From positions 1 to 64,000 of the forward strand of contig CAKZRU010000194.1 of NCBI GenBank assembly GCA_937146725.1: a stretch of DNA of 64,000 nt, given 5' to 3'. Numbering within the stretch: position 1 is the first letter of the stretch; the number at the start of each line of letters is the position of its first letter. Below the pieces are notes generated by a model. It had not been told where the DNA came from, ran no database searches, and worked only from the letters and a program-made list of their open reading frames with translations. Source of the stretch: an uncultured Myxococcales bacterium (GTDB lineage: Bacteria > Myxococcota_A > Bradymonadia > UBA7976 > VGTA01). Positions 43,101-50,017 of the stretch are shown piece after piece. The translations under genes and the position numbers were made by a program.

Positions 43101-45838
43101 TGATCAGTCTGTGGCTTTTTATTGGCCCTTTAGTTGCCTGTGAAGAAATAAAAATAGACGAAACTCAAATCGAGAGTGCTGGCGACAGCATAGATCCCTT
43201 TACAATTAATGGCTGTACACCCACGTTAGAGGTATGCAATGGCCTTGATGATGATTGTGATGGCGAAATTGACAATGTTGGTAATTTAGACCGAGATCCC
43301 GAAAATTGTGGGGCCTGTGGACAGGCTTGTACATTTGAAAAAGGTGAGGCGCTCTGTGTCAACTCTCAATGTCGTTTAGCTCGATGCTTACCTGGCTTTG
43401 TTAATGCAGATGGATTGAGTAGTAATGGTTGTGAAGCAAGTTGTGAGCTAAATCTTGAGTTAAATCCGGAGCCCACTGATCAAACTGATGAATGCAATCT
43501 GCGCGATGATGATTGCGATGGATTGATCGATGAAGGATTTAACCTAGGCCAAGATGTCAATCATTGTGGTGCATGTGGAGTAAGCTGTTTAAATACGGGG
43601 GTTGCTCAAGCCAGTTGCTTATCGGGGCGCTGTGTGATTTCTGCCTGTGAAGAAGGATATATTAACTTGGATGGACAGGTTAATAATGGCTGTGAATATA
43701 GTTGCCGTGATGCACAAGGAGGCGAAATCTGTAATGGAGCAGATGATGACTGTGATGGACAGGTTGATGAAGCCATAGAGCTTCGTGTTGACTGTTTGAA
43801 TGAGGGGTTATGTTCTGGTGTGTCTCCCCAATGTCGAGGTGATGATGGGATTGTCTGCGACTATCCCGAAGAGGTAAACCTTGCAGGCGAAATCCGCTGC
43901 GATGGCCGAGATGAAGACTGTGATGGCTTAATTGATGAAGATTTTTTGGGCTTGGGTGAACCCTGTGACAGTGATGACACCGATCAATGCTTAAATGGGA
44001 TTATCAGCTGTGCGAGCGATAGAAGCACAGTTGTGTGCCAAGAGCGAATCAATGAAGAAGAACGTTGTGATGGTCAAGACAACGATTGTGATGAAAGGGT
44101 TGATGAGGGATTCTTACTGCTTTTTGATCCTAGAAACTGTGGAGAGTGTGGTCATATTTGTCCTAGTTTACACGCTGAAAGCGGCTGCTTAGAAGGTGAA
44201 TGTTTAATTCTTTCCTGTGAAGAGGGGTATCAAGACCTTGACCAAGATCCCAATACTGGCTGTGAATATGCTTGTACGGTCACAAATACTGATGAACTCT
44301 GTGATGGGATTGATAACGACTGTGATGGACGAGTTGATGAAGCACTGGTTGCTCCCGAAGGAATCAGCTGTTTAAATCAAGGCGTTTGTTCGGGAAGTTT
44401 GATTGCTTGCTTAGGTGCACAAGGCTTTGCTTGTGCCTATCCAGACCTGTATGAAATGGGAGAAGAAACCAAGTGTGATGGAGCAGATAACGATTGTGAT
44501 GGTTTAATCGATGAAGATTTTCCCAATTTAGGAGAATTGTGTGATGGCTCTGATCAAGACTTGTGCTTGGGAGGTATTATCCGTTGTAGCCAAGATCCAA
44601 ACAGTCAAAATGAGGTTGAATGCAGTGATGATGAGCAAAGTATTATCGAAAGCTGTGATGGGGTTGATAATGACTGTGATCAAGCTTTGGACGAGGGCTT
44701 TGACCTACAAAATGATTCTGAAAACTGCGGGCGCTGTGGATTAAGTTGTAGCAGAGACACGGCTGAAACACGTTGTCATGAGGGACGATGTGAAATCGTA
44801 AGCTGTGCTCCCAATCGCTATGATTTAAACCAAGTAAGTTTTGATGGGTGTGAATATGAATGTGTGCCAAGACCGGATCAAGGTGAACTTTGTAATGGAG
44901 CAGATGATGACTGTGATGGTCGTATTGATGAGGAGCTTACGCCTCCTGAAGATCTTAACTGTGAAGGTCTTGGGGTTTGTCGAGGTATACAACCCACTTG
45001 TAAAGGCATTGAAGGATTTCAATGTGAGTTTCCAACCGAGGTATATCAAGTGATTGAAACCCGTTGTGATCAGCTTGATAATGACTGTGATGGTCAAATT
45101 GATGAGTCTAATCCACAAGCAAGCCTCGTTGATTTGGGTGCCGTGTGTAGTGCTGGAGTGGGGGCCTGCTATCGTCAAGGGGTGCAGGTTTGTAGCGAGG
45201 ATCAAAGTAATATACGGTGTAGCGCTCAAGCTGCCGAGCCTAGCCAAGAACAATGTAATGGCATCGATGATGATTGTGATGGGCGCATTGATGAGGACGT
45301 TTCTCGAGAGAGCGAAATGGTTTTGCTAAGCCTAAATGGACAAGCATTTTGGATGGATCGTTGGGAAGCAAGTCGACCGGATGCAAGTGCAAATAGTCAA
45401 GGGCTTGATGTAAGTCGGGCGTGCAGTAAGGCCGGCGTTTTACCATGGGCGAATATCACGCTTAATGAAGCTCAAAGCGCCTGTGAGGCTCGAGGTAAAC
45501 GCTTGTGCACCGATGCGGAATGGCAATCAGCATGTGGAGCAATTTATCCGTATGGTAATACCTATAATGCCCAAGCTTGTGTGACGGAAGCTTCCACGGC
45601 CTCAACCACAGGTAGTTTAGCCACTTGTGAAAGCCAGAATGGTCTTTTTGATTTATCAGGCAATCTTGCTGAATGGACAATCTGTGAGCGTAATCAGGAT
45701 TGCCAAATCGTCAATCCTCAGCTAGGAGGTAGCTTTGCAGATCGTATCATTGATATTTTGCGTTGTGACTTTCGTGGAAACGCTGTACCTACAATTGCAA
45801 CTGCAACTGCAGGCTTCCGCTGTTGCGTTGACCCCTAA
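40160..45838 (+). CDS. Giant MopE-repeat protein: DUF4114, 21 Cys repeats, internal export signals, FGE-type end
   Basis: 1892 residues. An N-terminal signal (cleaved near A-Y-A-Q, residue 34) is followed by a DUF4114-type domain (about 140-226: GPIGFFLITP, FYFGFEDLFRGGDNDFEDTLV). Then come ten repeats CD..DNDCDG..DE and a Cys-rich EGF-like region. At about 945-980 a Gly-Gly-Cys, one membrane helix and RHRRRKK form a MYXO-CTERM-like tail; without a stop it runs into a new hydrophobic segment ending in the lipobox P-L-V-A-C (Cys994). Eleven further repeats follow. Residues about 1715-1892 match the formylglycine-generating enzyme/SUMF1 fold (MDRWEASRPD, GKRLCTDAEWQSAC, GLFDLSGNLAEWT, GGSFAD, GFRCC). 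The 5679-base ORF has no interruption. It may be one two-helix membrane protein or a fusion of two neighbours. Confidence 0.88.
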   Translation: MDEFNVKASQQIRIWLCLMINLYIGLHSLGAYAQLQQPDGSTIPARNNLANILNSAPLNEGINVINDASLVPEVFTPSDSLTFSFIAEGGGYENAFGWYNLGDDVTLAQNRFIIFDCSVEPIRPFVTSTINFCGNPQWKGGPIGFFLITPQRRDGGGTRQPNCAQNDNVGYIYYSEPRLNIDEDPNSSFIHHLVYRSNSFPNAFYFGFEDLFRGGDNDFEDTLVLVEGLLVGDVPESCDGLDDDCDGRIDEGSEQSCSTICGQGVQQCINGALGICSAPDPQEEICDGLDNDCDGRLDEGLTQACQNNCGSGIEVCIAGEWSGCTAQTPREESCNNVDEDCDGLIDEGLAISCVNGCGVAGQRACIAGSYGQCDAPAPQAELCDAQDNDCDGQIDESLFESCQNACGLGVSQCVNGEFINCNAPTPTLETCDAQDNDCDGQVDEELNQACTGACGIEGTEQCSAGLWIACTAPQARPEGCNLIDDDCDGQIDENLVQACQNACGQGQQSCTAGAWSACDAPPPQLEVCDNLDNDCDGRVDENLIQACQNECGQATQLCIAGAFTACNLPPPQLEVCDNLDNDCDGLIDENLERACDSLCGSGSELCISGEWLDCTAPAPRSESCNALDDDCDGLIDELLVRVCDNPCGEGTSSCELGRWSECPASSATEERCDAQDNDCDGLSDEQVICPNPQAICVRGECALPCQSRECPIGQECVDDVCLDIPCQNCRSFEICENDRCLDLCSVLSCGEGQFCRAGECVNGDCYAEGCEAGKICIDGQCQGDDCDLVNCAQGQACLEGRCFASCAQSQCASGEVCVRGECLADACEGISCEEEERCEAGACVRDLCDDVLCSKGRICENAECIPDLCLATHCPAETQCVYLGDGLVDCLAIRNDSSSSSNETSVETILEGNETTESGAGREGNSEVEVAESISGGCQQGIKIKGDHRLSVNGLLFLGIFALWGIRHRRRKKLRLKTVFMISLWLFIGPLVACEEIKIDETQIESAGDSIDPFTINGCTPTLEVCNGLDDDCDGEIDNVGNLDRDPENCGACGQACTFEKGEALCVNSQCRLARCLPGFVNADGLSSNGCEASCELNLELNPEPTDQTDECNLRDDDCDGLIDEGFNLGQDVNHCGACGVSCLNTGVAQASCLSGRCVISACEEGYINLDGQVNNGCEYSCRDAQGGEICNGADDDCDGQVDEAIELRVDCLNEGLCSGVSPQCRGDDGIVCDYPEEVNLAGEIRCDGRDEDCDGLIDEDFLGLGEPCDSDDTDQCLNGIISCASDRSTVVCQERINEEERCDGQDNDCDERVDEGFLLLFDPRNCGECGHICPSLHAESGCLEGECLILSCEEGYQDLDQDPNTGCEYACTVTNTDELCDGIDNDCDGRVDEALVAPEGISCLNQGVCSGSLIACLGAQGFACAYPDLYEMGEETKCDGADNDCDGLIDEDFPNLGELCDGSDQDLCLGGIIRCSQDPNSQNEVECSDDEQSIIESCDGVDNDCDQALDEGFDLQNDSENCGRCGLSCSRDTAETRCHEGRCEIVSCAPNRYDLNQVSFDGCEYECVPRPDQGELCNGADDDCDGRIDEELTPPEDLNCEGLGVCRGIQPTCKGIEGFQCEFPTEVYQVIETRCDQLDNDCDGQIDESNPQASLVDLGAVCSAGVGACYRQGVQVCSEDQSNIRCSAQAAEPSQEQCNGIDDDCDGRIDEDVSRESEMVLLSLNGQAFWMDRWEASRPDASANSQGLDVSRACSKAGVLPWANITLNEAQSACEARGKRLCTDAEWQSACGAIYPYGNTYNAQACVTEASTASTTGSLATCESQNGLFDLSGNLAEWTICERNQDCQIVNPQLGGSFADRIIDILRCDFRGNAVPTIATATAGFRCCVDP

Positions 45839-45900
45839 TACACATTAGTCTGCATTCAACACGATTGACGATTCATTTGATAGACCTTTAAAGGAAAGTC

Positions 45901-46854
45901 ATGCTTTACATAAAACGCAGAAACATATCAGCCCTAAAACTAACTCTGATGAGCTTGAGTTTTGTTTTAAGTTTAGCCTGCGAAAGTTCTAAAGAGTCTG
46001 AGGAAGCAGTAGCAGGCGAGATGACAGCAGGCGAAATGACAGCGGGCGCAATGACAGCGGGCGCAATGACAGCAGGCGCAATGACAGCAGGCGCAATGAC
46101 AGCAGGCGAAATGACAGCGGGCGCAATGACAGCGGGCGCAATGACAGCGGGCGAAATGACAGCGGGCGAGGAGCCAATGTGTATCGATGCGAGTCAATGT
46201 CCTGTGCCACCACCCATTGCATTAGTCGAATGTGAAGATCAATGGGTCGTTGAGGTGGTTTTCACACCAATTTGCGTTGATGGATTATGTGATATGGAAC
46301 GGAGTACAAGACAGCAAAGGGATTGTAGTGCCGAAAACCGGATCTGTCGTGATGGAGAATGCTTAGCCCCACCGCCTCCACAGCCTTGCAGTCAAACTGA
46401 GCCCTGTGCTGATGATGAGCTGTGCGTTTATCCGGAGGGTTTATGTGGTGCGGTTGGTTTTAGCGAAGGTCAGGGACAGTGCCAAAGTAAAAACGAAGCC
46501 TGTGACTTTCTTGATGATCCGGTCTGTGGCTGTGATGGACAAAGGTATAGCAATGCTTGTGTTGCTCGTACACAAGGCATAGATGTAAGTCAGTTTGGTG
46601 GTTGCTCACTTGAAGCAGAAATGGATACTTTTGCCTGTGGTGAGCAAAGCTGTGGGCCGCAAACTTATTGTGCCATTTTTATGAATGATGTGATCGGTCC
46701 AGATCAGCTGGAGTATACAGCGGATTGTGTTGGACTTCCGGCTGCCTGTACTGACAATGGTGAGCTAAGTTGTACAACTTGCTTTGAACCTGATCTCTTT
46801 ATGACCTGTCTTGATATAGGTGAGCAAATTATTGTTGTTTATCCCGGAGGCTGA
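45901..46854 (+). CDS. Kazal-like lipoprotein with a TAGAM/TAGEM repeat linker
   Basis: 317 residues; signal with lipobox L-S-L-A-C, then eleven pentapeptides (AGEM, TAGEM, TAGAM, ending TAGEE). The mature part is Cys-rich: paired-Cys modules (CIDASQCPVPPP, CSAENRICRDGECL), an EPCADDELCVYPEGLCG segment, and one Kazal-type domain (CDFLDDPVCGCDGQRYSNAC, about residues 195-235). The last 80 residues contain more cysteines (CGEQSCGPQTYC, CTDNGELSCTTC). It is a surface lipoprotein; protease inhibition is only a family-based possibility. AAAGGA lies just before the ATG. It starts 62 bases after the giant gene and stops 9 bases before recN. Confidence 0.87.
   Translation: MLYIKRRNISALKLTLMSLSFVLSLACESSKESEEAVAGEMTAGEMTAGAMTAGAMTAGAMTAGAMTAGEMTAGAMTAGAMTAGEMTAGEEPMCIDASQCPVPPPIALVECEDQWVVEVVFTPICVDGLCDMERSTRQQRDCSAENRICRDGECLAPPPPQPCSQTEPCADDELCVYPEGLCGAVGFSEGQGQCQSKNEACDFLDDPVCGCDGQRYSNACVARTQGIDVSQFGGCSLEAEMDTFACGEQSCGPQTYCAIFMNDVIGPDQLEYTADCVGLPAACTDNGELSCTTCFEPDLFMTCLDIGEQIIVVYPGG
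46012..46173 (+). repeat. 15-base coding minisatellite encoding TAG[AE]M, eleven units
   Basis: Eleven near-identical 15-base units of ATGACAGCRGGCGMA type (AGEM, then TAGEM, TAGAM and a last TAGEE). Third-position and GCA/GAA differences mark sub-blocks that were duplicated together. Confidence 0.95.
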
Positions 46855-46863
46855 TGTCCCCCT

Positions 46864-48579
46864 ATGCTAGAGTCTATACTGATTCAAAACTTTGCTTTAA
46901 TCGATACTCTCCGTATTAGAATTGCGGCCGGTCTTACGGTGATTACGGGAGAAACCGGTGCCGGAAAGTCAACCTTTCTTAAGGCGCTTTCTTTAATTGG
47001 CGGCGGACGAGCGCATGCAAGCTTGATTCGTACCGGTACGAACGAGGCAAAAGTTGAAGCGAATTTTACCCTAAAGCAAGATGAAGCCTTAAAAAGCTTG
47101 TTGCGCTCACTAGGGGTTAAAGATAGTAAAAAGTTGACAGTCACTCGAACTCTCAAAAGACGCTCGGGTAAAACGAGTGGCAGTAAAAACTCCAGTCAAA
47201 TCAATGGGGTTAATGTCAGTGTCACCGACTTACAGCGAGTGATGAGTTCTATCTTGGAAATCTCAGGACAGGATGATGCACATCATCTAAAACAGGCATC
47301 GACTCATCTAAATTTAATCGATCAGGCGGCTAGTCTTGGAGACAGTAGACAGCTTCTTGAATCAAGTTATCAGCAGTTGGTTCAAATTGATGAAGAGCTT
47401 AGCTTATCTTTTGAAAGACAGCAGAGCCAAGCTGATCGCGAAGACTTTTTAAGCTTTCAGCTCAATGAACTCAAAGAGGCACATCTAGAAGATCCACTTG
47501 AAGATGAACATCTTGAGCAAAAGATCATCCAGCTTAGAAATGCTGCTCGGCTTAGAGAGGATGCTTATAGCATTGATCGCTTACTCTACGGGCAACAAGG
47601 GTCAGCGGTAGAGCAATTAAACTCAGCCCTATCAGCGTTGGAACGTTTATTAGAGGTCGACTCAACCCTAAAGGCATCGTATGATGATCTTCAAACCGCT
47701 TTAGCGATTACCGAAGATATTGCGAGAAATGCATCAAGTTATGCACGTGGTTTAAGCGATGATACAAGCGGCCTATCCGATTTAGAAGATCGTCTAGATT
47801 TACTAAAAACACTTAAGAAAAAGCATCGTGGTAGCTTGGCTGAGGTGATTGCTCGTCGAGATGAAATTGCCCGAGAGTTACTCAGTTTTGAAAGTCTAGA
47901 TGAGCGTATTAGAGTACTGAGTGAGCAACGCCGAGTGATTGGGCAGAGTTTATTGAGTCAAGCTAAGGCTTTAAGTGAAGCTCGGCGTCGCTTTGCGCCC
48001 ACTTTATGTCGTTCGATTGAGCGGGAGTTAAGCGATTTAGGCATGCCCAAAGCTAAGCTCGAGGTTGAGTTTATTGCTCAACAGGCCAATCAAGGTTGTG
48101 AAATCGATGAAGTGATTGTTGGCCCCAGAGGTCTTGAACGGGCTAATTTACTCATTAGTGCCAATCCGGGTGAGCCCTTGCTACCTGTACAGTCAGCAGC
48201 TTCCGGTGGTGAAATCTCAAGGATTACCTTAGCGATCAAGCGAGTGATTGCCGACTTAGATCCGGTCAGCGTTTATATCTTTGATGAGGTTGATTCGGGC
48301 GTAGGTGGTCCAACAGCCGAAGCGCTTGGCTTAAAACTAAAGCATGTCTCACGCTCTCGACAGGTTCTGTGTATTACCCACTTGCCACAGGTGGCCGGTA
48401 TTGGAGATCAGCACTTGTTTGTGTCCAAGCAAGTGAAAGGCGACCGAACTAGATCCATGATTAAGACTTTGAGTATGGATCAGCGTATTGAAGAAGTCTC
48501 TCGCATGCTTGGTGGTAAACGGATTACGGATCGTACTCGGGCAAATGCTGAAGAACTATTAGGTTTAACCAACCCTTAA
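46864..48579 (+). CDS. recN: DNA repair protein RecN
   Basis: 571 residues, close to the usual 550-560. An SMC-like ABC ATPase: Walker A GETGAGKS at 29-36, a long coiled-coil middle (about 160-400), the ABC signature SGGEISRITLAIKR (about 446-460), Walker B VYIFDEVDSGVGG (about 468-480) and the late His region VLCITHLPQVAG. RecN binds DNA ends and supports recombinational double-strand-break repair. Start ATG 46864 lies 9 bases after the previous stop. The gene is plausibly part of a small plus-strand unit, although its neighbours have unrelated functions. Confidence 0.95.
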   Translation: MLESILIQNFALIDTLRIRIAAGLTVITGETGAGKSTFLKALSLIGGGRAHASLIRTGTNEAKVEANFTLKQDEALKSLLRSLGVKDSKKLTVTRTLKRRSGKTSGSKNSSQINGVNVSVTDLQRVMSSILEISGQDDAHHLKQASTHLNLIDQAASLGDSRQLLESSYQQLVQIDEELSLSFERQQSQADREDFLSFQLNELKEAHLEDPLEDEHLEQKIIQLRNAARLREDAYSIDRLLYGQQGSAVEQLNSALSALERLLEVDSTLKASYDDLQTALAITEDIARNASSYARGLSDDTSGLSDLEDRLDLLKTLKKKHRGSLAEVIARRDEIARELLSFESLDERIRVLSEQRRVIGQSLLSQAKALSEARRRFAPTLCRSIERELSDLGMPKAKLEVEFIAQQANQGCEIDEVIVGPRGLERANLLISANPGEPLLPVQSAASGGEISRITLAIKRVIADLDPVSVYIFDEVDSGVGGPTAEALGLKLKHVSRSRQVLCITHLPQVAGIGDQHLFVSKQVKGDRTRSMIKTLSMDQRIEEVSRMLGGKRITDRTRANAEELLGLTNP

Positions 48580-48752
48580 TTTAAGGACTCAATCACAGAT
48601 TGTCCTTTTTCTTTAAGATAATCCTTTTTTTGCAAGAGATCTTGTTTAAGAGCTTCTGTTTCATCTCCACTGCCCTGATAGCGCATACCACTGAGAAAAC
48701 CTACGCTGTATATGATAATTATAATAAAAAAGAATCTCAAAAGCTTAAACAT
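48576..48752 (-). CDS. Small single-helix membrane protein (58 residues)
   Basis: A short minus-strand ORF starting ATG at 48752: MFKLLRFFFIIIIIYSVGFL, then SGMRYQGSGDE and a charged helical tail to SLN. One membrane helix (about 5-22) with positive residues before it fits an inner-membrane protein with its acidic/helical tail outside or inside. An AAGGA site lies about 6 bases before the ATG. Its stop codon overlaps the recN stop on the other strand. The family is unknown. Good signals and composition support it, but at this length it could still be chance. Confidence 0.6.
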   Translation of the reverse strand: MFKLLRFFFIIIIIYSVGFLSGMRYQGSGDETEALKQDLLQKKDYLKEKGQSVIESLN

Positions 48753-48828
48753 ATTCTTTCCTTGTCTGAACTAAGTCAAATCAACTGAATAAAGTGAATT
48801 GGGGGTAAGTCGCTTAAACGCTTAACCC

Positions 48829-49077
48829 TTACTCAAGCCATTTTATTGCACCGGATGCAACATTATAAATCCCACCAACACCAAGTAAGTCACCTTGCTC
48901 AACCAACTGAGCTCACGCAGGGCTTTCTTCAAGAATATTAGCTTGGGTATGTTCAACGTTAAGCTCAGTGATACGATTTAGATAGGCAAGATCATCTAGG
49001 CGTTCATCACGAGGTTCAAGCTGATCAAAGGCATGGTTAGTTTCATGAGTAGTGCCTTTTAATACGTAAATGAGTTG
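48829..49077 (-). pseudogene. Relic of a beta-class carbonic anhydrase (C-terminal part)
   Basis: On the minus strand a segment reads YVLKGTTHETNHAFDQLEP, then LAYLNRITELNVEHTQANILEESPA, a TGA (48913-48915), and AQLVEQGDLLGVGGIYNVASGAIKWLE with a natural TAA at 48829-48831. This order (xxNVxHT..N.L..SP...LVEQGDL..VGGIY.V.SG) matches the last 80 residues of beta-carbonic anhydrases. The N-terminal zinc-ligand half is missing and a stop interrupts the rest, so it is a decayed gene. The flanks show no repeat that explains the loss. Confidence 0.62.
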
Positions 49078-49168
49078 TCATAAAAATTTACTTTGAAACA
49101 ATCGTCATCTCAAGACAAAGTGTACTGTGCTAAAAAGCAGTTGAACTAAAGTTGATTTGAGATGACCC

Positions 49169-50017
49169 ATGCATGATCCATTAGACCTTGAGTATACTTG
49201 TCCACTACCAGAGGGTGAAATCAAATATGGTTTACGAGGTTCAGGGCCACCGGTCTTATTAATTATGGGCTTTATGGCTCGGGGCAGGGCATGGCGATCA
49301 CAAATCGAGGCCTTAGCCTCTCATTATACGGTGCTTTGGTTTGATCATCGAGGAGTGGGGGAAAGTTTAGGGCCAGCCGCTAAATCGATGTCCGAGTTTG
49401 CTTCTGACTGTCTTCACTTATTAGATCACTTAGCATGGGCAAAAGCACATGTCATTGGGATTTCAATGGGGGGGATGATTGCCCAAGAGTTTGCTGTAAC
49501 TTATTCGGAGAGAGTCAGTTCTCTTGCCTTAATCGTGACCCATTTTGGATCTTGGCACCGAGTGATTCCACCAATGAGAGGGATTCCTTTATTTTTAAAA
49601 GCCCAATTTGCCAAATCTATGCCCAAACGTTTAGAGGCGCTTAAAGAACTGTTAGTCCCCAAAAGTGTATTAGCTATGGCTGACCATGAATTGATTTTAA
49701 GCAAACTCCGAGAAGATTTTAGTCCTAAGCCACCTTTTACAACTCGTTATCGTCATATACGTGCCATTTTAGGACATAATACCCAGAAGCGACTCAAAAA
49801 CTTGACGAAGGCCTGCCTAGTGATTCAAGCACAAGGGGATCTTTTAGTTAATCCAAAACACAGCTTAGCTTTGCAAAAAGCCATACCCAATGCCAAGTTA
49901 GTGAGTTTTAAAGAAGCCGGTCATGGGATTGTTCGCCAATCGAATATTTCGGTGAATGAACACTTATTACAACACCTACAAGAGGTTGAAGAACAAAGCG
50001 CTGAGCGATCTCCATGA
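49169..50017 (+). CDS. Alpha/beta-hydrolase
   Basis: 282 residues with the classical fold: GSGPPVLLIMGFMARG oxyanion region, WFDHRGVGESLG, nucleophile elbow GISMGG (Ser about residue 97), acid in AQGDLLVNP and His in AGHGIV (about 254). It lacks a signal peptide, so it is cytoplasmic. Sequence style is that of the large esterase/haloalkane dehalogenase-like group (PF00561); the substrate is not readable. The stop overlaps the start of the Omp85-like gene by four bases (ATGA), so the two are translationally coupled. Confidence 0.9.
   Translation: MHDPLDLEYTCPLPEGEIKYGLRGSGPPVLLIMGFMARGRAWRSQIEALASHYTVLWFDHRGVGESLGPAAKSMSEFASDCLHLLDHLAWAKAHVIGISMGGMIAQEFAVTYSERVSSLALIVTHFGSWHRVIPPMRGIPLFLKAQFAKSMPKRLEALKELLVPKSVLAMADHELILSKLREDFSPKPPFTTRYRHIRAILGHNTQKRLKNLTKACLVIQAQGDLLVNPKHSLALQKAIPNAKLVSFKEAGHGIVRQSNISVNEHLLQHLQEVEEQSAERSP

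Noticed and set aside
48600..48788. Plus-strand ORF of 62 codons after recN
   Set aside because: It is antisense to the minus-strand small membrane protein, which has an AAGGA site and a clear helix; the plus-strand frame has neither.
49435..49704. Short overlapping ORFs inside the alpha/beta-hydrolase gene
   Set aside because: They sit on other frames of a gene with intact catalytic motifs and show no start signals.
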